The translations under genes and the position numbers were made by a program. The notes beneath the pieces are model-generated. The model was not told the DNA's origin and did no database searches. It saw nothing but the letters and a program-made list of their open reading frames with translations. Shown piece after piece: positions 1 to 9,200 of a stretch of 64,000 nucleotides of DNA. The stretch is from Carboxylicivirga mesophila. Lineage in GTDB: Bacteria > Bacteroidota > Bacteroidia > Bacteroidales > Marinilabiliaceae. Position 1 is the stretch's first letter. Each line of letters opens with the position of its first letter. The stretch lies in contig NZ_JAGUCN010000002.1 in assembly GCF_018271975.1 (NCBI RefSeq), positions 372,001 to 436,000 on the forward strand, in the 5' to 3' direction.

Positions 1-1
1 T

Positions 2-364
2 GACCTGGCTGTTTTTAAGATAGACACCCAAGGTCAACAATTATCGCCTTTATGCATGGGGCAGGAGCAACCTGTGGGAGAGCCCATTCACCTGATATCG
101 CACCCCGAGCACCGCTTTTATACCTACACGCAAGGACACATCGATCGCAAATACATCAAACCGGGTACCACCAAGATTCGGCAATCCATATCTGCCGAAT
201 TTGCTAAAGGCTCAAGCGGGGCACCCATTATGGACGATTGTGGTAATGTAGTTGGCGTTGTGGCCGGCACCCAAAACATCTACTACGACCAGGAAGGGAA
301 AATCTATCAAAGCACCATCAAGGAGATTATTCCGGTGAGTCGATTGAAAGAGCTAATTAAGTAA
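2..364 (+). CDS. Trypsin-like serine peptidase, C-terminal part (5' end outside window)
   Basis: The frame is already open at base 2, so the gene begins left of the window; the first in-frame ATG (56) is internal. The visible start reads DLAVFKID, which matches the strand carrying the catalytic Asp in trypsin/HtrA-type proteases. GSSGAPIMD further on matches the catalytic Ser motif GxSGxP. The His of the triad would lie upstream. After the Ser there are the usual GNVVGVVAG strand and a C-terminal helix with no PDZ domain, so it is shorter than DegP-type proteases. Substrate and location cannot be judged without the N-terminus. It lies just upstream of an AT-rich accessory patch with no operon partner obvious. 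The family call is fairly sure; the function is not known. Confidence 0.75.
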   Translation, partial: DLAVFKIDTQGQQLSPLCMGQEQPVGEPIHLISHPEHRFYTYTQGHIDRKYIKPGTTKIRQSISAEFAKGSSGAPIMDDCGNVVGVVAGTQNIYYDQEGKIYQSTIKEIIPVSRLKELIK

Positions 365-400
365 TATGTGATTTAAAACGAAATATAACTTTTAAAATAA

Positions 401-613
401 AAAGATGAGATATTTAGTGGTTGGTTTACTGTAGAAGCTGATGGTATATATAATACGCCAAAGATAACTTATAGTTCTGTTAATGCTGAAATAAGAGTAG
501 AAGGTAAGTTTCTGGATGATATACAATGTAGTTTGTTTAACGAGACTGTTAAATTAATTGAAGGTGGCTCAAATCCATTACCAAAAGAGTTGATATACAC
601 ATTTAATAATTGA
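401..613 (+). pseudogene. Orphan 3' coding fragment, no start codon
   Basis: A frame of about 70 codons opens right after an in-frame TAA (398-400) and runs to TGA at 611-613. It has amino-acid-like composition (for example FSGWFTVEADGIYNTP near its start) but no ATG, GTG or TTG in a sensible place near its 5' end. It ends three bases before the next gene's ATG. I read it as the tail of a gene whose front has been deleted or replaced. I do not recognise the family. It could also be a chance open frame, since the region is AT-rich but the frame lacks stops for over 200 bases. Confidence 0.4.
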
Positions 614-615
614 TT

Positions 616-1488
616 ATGAAATTTAAGTTCACCGTTATACTTTTCTTAGTAATACTGAAATGGAGTTATTGCCAATCACGTAATTTACCAATTGAGTCAA
701 TACCTCATATATCTATAGATTCAATATTTTTATACGATGATCCTTATATTATTACAAATGGAGTCATCGAAGATTACAGTTATTCACCTGTATGGTTGGA
801 AGCTTTTTGTGCAATTACAATTCCAACTTACTTTAATCGTAACGTTGAAGGAGCAATACCTTATTTGCATTCAAGTTTAGAAGTTACAAAATCTGCTCTT
901 CAAAAGCATTATTCAAATTGGCATCCAAGTAATGGACTAGTGATTTATATATTAGGTGATATTTATTTTCATGATATTGTTACTAATGATAAGTACATCA
1001 AAACACCAATATGGGTGACAGATTTTAATCACCCAGTATGTTTAAGTTTGTTAGATACGGCAAAATTAGGACAGCCTAGAAATAGTACTGAGATTGATAG
1101 TTGCGATGCTTACTCTCAATTTTATCAAAATGATCATGGTGCATTTTTCTTCTATAAATATGAATCTCACAAATATAAGAAATGTCGAGAACGTTATTTA
1201 TATGAAGTTTTAAAATGGGATATTAATGCACCAGGAGGTATGTATAAATCCTTAAAGGGTTTTATAGAATTAATCGAAAAGCAAGACACTTTCACACGCA
1301 GTCGTGTCGTCAATGATAAGCGCATTTTCGAAACAGTAAACAACACCCCTGATGGGCCTGTGGTTGTTAAACCGAATGATGAAAAGAAAGAAACCAATAG
1401 TAAAATGTTAATTGATTACTGGTGGGCATTACTTTTTGGTGCTGTTCTGGTAATATTAGTGGTATTGTTAATGCGTAAGCGCAAATAG
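616..1488 (+). CDS. Secreted, C-terminally membrane-anchored protein of unknown function (paralog A)
   Basis: 290 residues. The ATG at 616 is preferred over the TTG at 610 because it places a signal peptide (basic MKFKF, hydrophobic core, cleavage near YCQ) at the extreme N-terminus. The body has no domain I recognise. Near the C-terminus (about 265-285) is one hydrophobic segment beginning YWWALLFGAVLVILVV, followed by RKRK, so the body should face the periplasm with a single C-terminal anchor. It is about half identical to the next gene along its body, and nearly identical at the DNA level over the last 170 coding bases and 70 bases beyond. Shared landmarks are YDDPYII/FDDPYII, LGDIYF, DDHG-like NDHGAFFFY, and FETVNN. 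The AT-rich composition differs from the genes to the right and suggests acquired DNA. Confidence 0.7.
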   Translation: MKFKFTVILFLVILKWSYCQSRNLPIESIPHISIDSIFLYDDPYIITNGVIEDYSYSPVWLEAFCAITIPTYFNRNVEGAIPYLHSSLEVTKSALQKHYSNWHPSNGLVIYILGDIYFHDIVTNDKYIKTPIWVTDFNHPVCLSLLDTAKLGQPRNSTEIDSCDAYSQFYQNDHGAFFFYKYESHKYKKCRERYLYEVLKWDINAPGGMYKSLKGFIELIEKQDTFTRSRVVNDKRIFETVNNTPDGPVVVKPNDEKKETNSKMLIDYWWALLFGAVLVILVVLLMRKRK

Positions 1489-1559
1489 CTTTAGATATTA
1501 AGTCGAGGTGTATATTAAACTTGGTTTCTTTATTGTTTTTTAGATTACGGGCAAGAGTT
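1318..1559 (+). repeat. Direct repeat, copy 1 (3' end of paralog A plus downstream DNA)
   Basis: 242 bases that recur at 2312-2554 with only a few substitutions and one extra C in the second copy. It starts at the codons for KRIFETVNN and runs through the transmembrane tail, the stop codon and about 70 bases of non-coding DNA, ending at GGGCAAGAGTT. The upstream parts of the two genes are far more diverged, so the identity is local. Confidence 0.9.
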
Positions 1560-1600
1560 TATTAGAAAAAAGATTGTTACATACGTTTAAATAAAAAGAA

Positions 1601-2483
1601 ATGACTTTAAGAATAACACTTTTGTTTTATTTAATAATCAATTCAATTTCTTATGCCAGAGAATATAACCATGCAATAGACTCATTATCACATATAAGAA
1701 TTGATTCTATAATATTATTTGATGATCCATATATTATTTGTAATGCTGAACATGAAAAAAAAGGCTTTGTACCAGTCTGGAGAAAAGCATATGATGCAAC
1801 TAGCGTACCCACACCATTTAATAGAAATGCAGATGAAGGTATTAAATTCTTGCATTCAAGTTTAAATGTTGATATAAGTGAATTACAGGACTTTTATAAT
1901 ACTTGGGTTCCTAAACCTGATCCAAATATTGATTTAACCTGGTATGTTTTAGGAGATATTTATTTTTACGATGAAATTACAGAAAAGAACTATATTTTTT
2001 CTCCAGCATGGGGAGGTAGTTATCACCTTCCAGTGCGCTTAAGTCAATTAGATATTAATCAATTAGGTTTAGTTCATAAGAGTAAACTTGATACTTGTGA
2101 TTATTATTATCCATTTTATCGAGACGATCATGGCACATATTCTTTTTATATAGAAGAGGGGAAGGTTGTAAGGAAGTGTGATGCATTATTACTTTATGAA
2201 ATTTGTAGATGGAAGCCTGAAGGAGTAGGTGGCTCATTTAGCTCTTTTAAGGGGTTTTTAGAATTAATAAGAAGACAAGATTTTTATATTCGAAGTCGAG
2301 TGGAAAACGGAAAGCGCATTTTCGAAACAGTAAACAACCCCCCCTGATGGACCTGTGGTTGTTAAACCGAATCATGAAAAGAAAGAAACCAATAGTAAAA
2401 TATTAATTGATTACTGGTGGGCATTACTTTTTGGTGCTGTTCTGGTAATATTAGTGGTATTGTTAATGCGTAAGCGCAAATAG
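1601..2483 (+). pseudogene. Frameshifted paralog B of the preceding gene
   Basis: The ATG at 1601 opens a signal-peptide-bearing protein (MTLRITLLFYLIINSISYA) that aligns with paralog A along its length. Translation stops at TGA 2345-2347 after 248 residues, just past ETVNNPP. Removing one C from the run of seven Cs at 2338-2344 restores the frame: it then continues DGPVVVKPNHEKK, the same transmembrane segment and RKRK, stopping at TAG 2481-2483 as in paralog A. The seven-C run replaces CACCCC of copy A. Without the tail the product would be a soluble secreted protein. The shift may be a real mutation, a slippery phase-variable tract or a sequencing error; sequence alone cannot tell. Confidence 0.7.
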
Positions 2484-2554
2484 CTTTAGATATCAAGTCG
2501 AGGTGTATATTAAACTTGGTTTCTTTATTGTTTTTTAGATTACGGGCAAGAGTT
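2312..2554 (+). repeat. Direct repeat, copy 2 (3' end of paralog B plus downstream DNA)
   Basis: Second copy of the repeat at 1318-1559, one base longer because of the extra C at 2338-2344. Similarity ends at GGGCAAGAGTT; beyond it, 2555-2723 holds no gene I can support. Confidence 0.9.
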
Positions 2555-2723
2555 ACACACTCGCACCAACAGTTGAAAGAATAACCTGAATAAGTATAAT
2601 TATAGACGAATATTGATTTATAAAAATGAAAGATGTAATGAGCCATAAGTGACAAGTTTGACGAACGTTAATGGCTGATTGACGAGTTACATTTAACCAT
2701 TATGAAATAAAAATTAAAGACGT

Positions 2724-3152
2724 ATGAAATATTTAATGATTGCTGTATTGTTGTTTTTAAGTTTGGAAATATGTACTGCACAAGACAAAGAAGGCGTTAG
2801 ATTCCTGGAAATAGGTTTTGAACAAGCCTTTGAACAAGCCAGACAAGAAGGAAAACAAGTGTTTGTAAACTATTCAACCAAAGGCTGTGCTCCTTGTAAA
2901 ATGATGGATATGTCTGTATATACTAATACAGGTATTGCAGAGAAAATGAATGAGAAGTTGATCTGTATAAAATTGGATCCAATTAAAAATAAAAGTCTGG
3001 AGAAATTAGCTAGGGAAGTACATCAAATTAAAGGTTTTCCGACAATGCTATTTTTTGAATCAAATGGCGAATTAATGTCTAAAGCTGTTGGAGGAAAGAG
3101 TGTTGAAGAATTCAACCTGATTCTAGATGAAGTATTAAAAAAACAATTGTGA
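2724..3152 (+). CDS. Periplasmic thioredoxin-fold protein
   Basis: 142 residues with a signal peptide (cleavage near CTAQ). The mature part is a single thioredoxin domain with the active-site motif CAPC in STKGCAPCKMMD at about residues 55-58 and the cis-proline strand GFPTMLFF near 110. This form (thioredoxin_7/DUF255-like) works in the periplasm of Bacteroidota, reducing or exchanging disulfides in exported proteins; the particular partner is unknown. The gene stands alone, followed by an intrinsic terminator shared with the converging lipoprotein gene. Length is normal for the family. Confidence 0.85.
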   Translation: MKYLMIAVLLFLSLEICTAQDKEGVRFLEIGFEQAFEQARQEGKQVFVNYSTKGCAPCKMMDMSVYTNTGIAEKMNEKLICIKLDPIKNKSLEKLAREVHQIKGFPTMLFFESNGELMSKAVGGKSVEEFNLILDEVLKKQL

Positions 3153-3200
3153 AGATTGAAAAGGACAAGTAAAGCTAAATAGGTTTGAGTGTAGGATGTG

Positions 3201-3238
3201 AAAGCCTGAACAACAACTGCTGTTCGGGCTTTATTTTG
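3201..3238. terminator. Bidirectional intrinsic terminator
   Basis: Arms AAAGCCTGAAC and GTTCGGGCTTT (one G-T pair) around a loop of about ten bases, followed by TATTTTGTT. It lies between the stop of the thioredoxin gene and the stop of the converging minus-strand lipoprotein gene at 3239. Confidence 0.75.
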
Positions 3239-3751
3239 TTACTGTTGCTCCTCCCAATGCGGCTGAAAGCGGTCAATCATAAAATGGTGCCACACGCTTT
3301 CAATCACTTTGGGCCACTCTTCTTTAAATTCTCCGGCTCCATGCACTTCTACCTTCAGCAGGGTGGAGTCATTAACGGCAGACAGGTGATAGGTGCTTAC
3401 CAGCGTGAGGGCATGACCGGCTAAGCCCAGCGGTCCTTCCATGCGTAAAAGTTTACCACGGTGGGCGGCTGTTACAACGGCATGGCGCACGCCATCGCCC
3501 GATTCATCAAAGATTTCGTAAAAGCCACCACCCGGTTTTGCTTCTATATATAATTGGTGCGGGTTCTCAGAGAAGGTATGATCCCACCAGGGACTGATGT
3601 CACCTGTTAATTGGTCGTACACTGCTTCGGGTGTTCCAATAAGCCGGGTTTCAATACTGAAGGAAAAGGCGTGCGGAGTGGCCGTATCAACCGGTTGGTT
3701 TGTTTGACAGGCGGATACTATCATGGCAAGGATAAAAGGAAAATATTTCAT
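3239..3751 (-). CDS. START/SRPBCC-domain lipoprotein
   Basis: 170 residues. The N-terminus has a short hydrophobic stretch ending IVSAC, a plausible lipobox, so the protein is probably lipid-anchored in the periplasm. The rest looks like an SRPBCC fold of the AHSA1/polyketide-cyclase type: IGTPEAVYDQLTG, ISPWWDHTF, GGGFYEIFDE, and a long C-terminal helix ESVWHHFMIDRF. Such domains bind small hydrophobic ligands in a deep cavity; the ligand here is not known. A membrane-anchored periplasmic SRPBCC protein is uncommon, since most are cytoplasmic. It converges on the thioredoxin gene and lies downstream of gdhA with a large hairpin between. Confidence 0.7.
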   Translation of the reverse strand: MKYFPFILAMIVSACQTNQPVDTATPHAFSFSIETRLIGTPEAVYDQLTGDISPWWDHTFSENPHQLYIEAKPGGGFYEIFDESGDGVRHAVVTAAHRGKLLRMEGPLGLAGHALTLVSTYHLSAVNDSTLLKVEVHGAGEFKEEWPKVIESVWHHFMIDRFQPHWEEQQ

Positions 3752-3830
3752 AGCAACTATTCATTAATCTACTGTAATGCTGTGGGGCAAGTTAATTAAT
3801 TCAATCTTGCATCTTTTGTCTTTAATCTGA

Positions 3831-3902
3831 CAATCTGTTCAAGTACATTAACACCCGACAAGCCTCCTTGGTTTATCGGGTGTTAATTACCTGAACAGAT
3901 TG
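3831..3902. other. Long near-perfect hairpin downstream of gdhA
   Basis: Outer arms CAATCTGTTCA (3831-3841) and TGAACAGATTG (3892-3902), inner arms ATTAACACCCGA (3847-3858) and TCGGGTGTTAAT (3876-3887). The short joiners also pair (GTA with TAC), leaving one mismatch and one bulge. The stem is about 26 base pairs with a 17-base loop. No U-run follows on the minus strand, so it is not a classical terminator for gdhA; it could be a 3' UTR stabiliser, an attenuator or a small palindromic element. Confidence 0.8.
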
Positions 3903-3911
3903 CAGGTTTCC

Positions 3912-5797
<1,886 letters not shown>

Positions 5798-6187
5798 ATG
5801 GCCGTAAAGTATAAGGTGGTTAAGCAAGGAGTCAATAGACTATCCAACACAGACAGGAACTATTATTTCGCACATGCCTGCGGAAGAAGTAAAATAGGTT
5901 TGGAAAAACTGGCCGAACGCATCTCACGCCGTTGCACCTTGTCGAGAGGCGATATATATGCTACACTGGTTGAACTGACTGATATTATTCCCGAGTTTTT
6001 ATTGGAGAACCAGTCGGTGCAGTTAGGTGATATGGGAACTTTCAGTCTCAGCTTGTCCAGCAGCAGCGAAGCTAAAGCTGAGGATGTGAGCTGGCGCTCT
6101 ATTAAGGAGGTGAAGGTGCAGTTCAGGGCTGGCAAGGAGATGAAAGAGCAACTGAAAGATGTGACGTTTAAAAAGGTGAATGATTGA
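5798..6187 (+). CDS. HU-like DNA-binding protein, Bacteroidota type
   Basis: 129 residues, longer than classical HU (about 90). It begins MAVKYKVVKQGVNR and contains the HU-related pattern found in Bacteroidota: LAERISRRCTLSRGDI, then LVELTDIIPEFLLENQSVQLGDMGTF, matching the HU core, and a basic C-terminal part VKVQFRAGKEMKEQL. Such proteins are thought to act as nucleoid proteins or locus-specific architectural factors. It lies 75 bases upstream of the first giant PPDK-like gene, so it may be co-transcribed or simply adjacent. A three-site operator array precedes it. Confidence 0.85.
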   Translation: MAVKYKVVKQGVNRLSNTDRNYYFAHACGRSKIGLEKLAERISRRCTLSRGDIYATLVELTDIIPEFLLENQSVQLGDMGTFSLSLSSSSEAKAEDVSWRSIKEVKVQFRAGKEMKEQLKDVTFKKVND

Positions 6188-6262
6188 TTACGCTGAATGA
6201 CATATGTAAACAGGCACTTCTTATCCTTTTTATGTAACTTATAGCATCTAAGATACCTTATT

Positions 6263-9200
6263 ATGTCATCTATGCCTCATCCATTAAAGCTTCCGGCTAC
6301 GGGTTCTCAGCGCGTGCTCGATATCTTAAACCAGGTTTTGGAAATTATTCAGCAGGAAAACCCGGTTGATGAAACCATTGAAGAAGTGATAGAAATAGTG
6401 GGTAAAGGCTTTACCTACCCTGATATATGTGTGCGTATTCGCTATAAGCAGATTGAGTTTTCGACCAGCGGGTTTATGGAGACCTTGAACGGGCTCACTG
6501 AGCGCTTTTCAACCATTGATGGCGAGAAAGGCGTTATTGATGCCTTTTATATAGAGGAACACCCGCCAAAAGACGAAGGCGTGTTTTCGCGCGATGAGCG
6601 CTCACTGCTCAACCAGCTGGCCCGTATGCTAACAGGTTTTATTAACCGCATTGTGGCCGAGCGTAGTCATTCCGAATCGGTTGAGCGCCTCAAAGAATTA
6701 TCAACCATTAACCGCACTACACGCATTATCAATGAGGGGAAGTCAATAGATGATGTGCTGCAGCAAGTAGCATTTATTATGCCCCTTGGCTGGCAATACC
6801 CCGAGTTCACAGTAGCGCGCATCAGCTATGGCGGGCGCGAGTACAAAAGCGAACATTTTATGGAATCGGAGTGGGTGCAAACACAACGCTTACATACCAG
6901 CGACGGGCAATCAGGTTCCATAGATGTGTTTTATGTCAAGGAATTTCCATCGCTTAATGGTGATCCTTTTTTGGCCGAAGAGCGTGATTTATTAATCAAC
7001 CTGTCGCGACTGATAACCGATTTTCTGAATAGCCAGCTGGCCGCCAAAGATAAGTTTGAGCGGCAAGAGCGGGTGAAAGAGCTGCAAACCATTAATGAAA
7101 CGGCTCGTATTATTGCACTTCAAATGCCCATTGCTTATACCTTAAGTCACATTGTTGACCGCATGCCGGCGGGTATGCAGCACCCCGATTATTCGGTAGC
7201 CCGCATAACACTGGAAGGGCAAGAATACTTAAGTCCTGGTTTTGTTGAAACACCCTGGTTGCTGCGCCACTCCTTTGAAACCATCAATGGCAAAAAAGGA
7301 ACTGTTGAGATATACTATTTGAAAGAACTGGCCAAAACACAGGAAGAGCTCTTTCTGAATGAAGAGAATGACCTGATACTGAATCTGAGTCATCTGATAG
7401 TGGGCTACCTCAACAGCATGGAGGCTCGCAACCTGATGGAGAAGGTGGGGCATCCACACCAGATTAGAACCGTTAGTCGTGAGTCAGATGTTGTGACCGA
7501 ATCAACCGGTAATAGCAAGCACCTGTTACAGAATTTTATGCACCGTAACAATGCGGCGCGGGATATTTACCACGATTTAATGCCCTTCAAAGTCAAGGAA
7601 ATACTGCTTGTAGCCACTTTGTATGATGCTTATGCCATTGAAAATGAAGGACGATTCACCGAGCAGGTGATGGGTGGGTTTTACCAGTTGCACCTGTCGC
7701 TATTGCCACGTGTTACAGGGGTTACCACCTATGAGGAAGCCATGGCCAAACTCAGCGAAAAGCACTACGACCTTATTATTGTGATGGTGGGCGTTGAAAA
7801 ACAGTCGCCCATGGCACTCAGCCAGATGGTGAAAAAGGAATATCCCTACATTCCTATTTTCATGCTGCTCAATAACGATGGAGATATTCCATATTTTCAA
7901 GCTCGCCAGCGCGAGTTAGGTGTGCTCGATGAGATTTTTGTGTGGAATGGCGATCCTAAGGTGTTTTCATCCATGGTTTACCACCTTGAGGACAAGGTGA
8001 ATGTGGAGAATGATACAGAGATAGGGCTGGCTCGCGTTATTCTGTTGGTAGAGGACTCGGTGCGCTATTACTCCAAGTATTTGCCACTGCTGTATGCCAG
8101 TGTGCTGGAACAAACCAAGCGCCTGATAGATGATGTTAAAGAGGATGAGCTGTATGCTGTGCTTAGGCACAAGGCGCGACCTAAAATACTACTGGCCCGC
8201 ACCTACGAAGAAGCCCAGGAGATATTTGAAAAGTACCGCGATTATCTGTTGTGTCTTATCTCTGATGTGGAGTTTTCTAAAAACGGGCAACTGAATGCCA
8301 ATGCCGGCTTTGAGCTGGTCAACTACGTTAAGTCACACATCAAAGATTTGCCAGTCATACTGCAGTCATCCAAAATAGAGTATTCGCAGGATGCCTATGA
8401 GTTAAAGACTGTGTTTATCAACAAATATTCCGAAAGCCTGATTCAGGATATCAAAACCTTTATCAGCCATTATCTGGGCTTTGGTAATTTTGCCTATAAA
8501 GATGCCAATGGTCGCACCATTGCAGTAGCCCGAAATCTGAAGGAGTTTGAACGCACCATGCGCAAAGTGCCGGCTGAATCAATCGTCTACCATGCCCGTA
8601 AAAATCACTTCTCTTTATGGCTGATGGCACGTGGCGAAATTAAAATTGCCCGTAAGATAGCCCCGTACCGTATTACTGATTTTGAGGGAGCAGAAGAGAT
8701 ACGTTCATATCTGTTAGAGGTGATTAAGCGGCACCGCGAGGAAAAGAACCAGGGCAAGGTCATTGATTTTGATGAGGTGGAAACCATTGACGACACCAAT
8801 ATTGTCAGTCTCTCGGGCGGTTCGCTGGGAGGTAAGGGGCGGGGCCTGTCTTTTATCAACACCCTCTTGTTTAATTTTGATTTTGAAACACATGTACCAG
8901 GTATTAATATTCGTACACCACGCACAACAGTGGTGGGAGCCGATGAGTTTGAGTTATTTATGGAGCGTAACAGTTTCAGAGAACTCATCTTTCGTAACCT
9001 CAACTATCACCAGATAAAAAAACTCTTTCTGGGTGGGGAACTGTCTTTATCGCTGGTACAGCGCCTGAAACGCCTGCTGACCATATTTACAGGTCCTATT
9101 GCGGTGCGTTCATCCGGCTTGCTGGAAGATAGCCAGAAGCAGCCATTCTCCGGTGTGTTTGAAACCTACCTCTTGCCTAATAATGCCGATACTCAGCAGG

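Noticed and set aside
2555-2723. Integron-type recombination site after the paralog pair
   Set aside because: Core patterns GTTRRRY and RYYYAAC are not both present and no integrase is seen.
3185-3424. 79-residue plus-strand frame over the START-lipoprotein gene
   Set aside because: It crosses the terminator and lies antisense to a well-supported gene.
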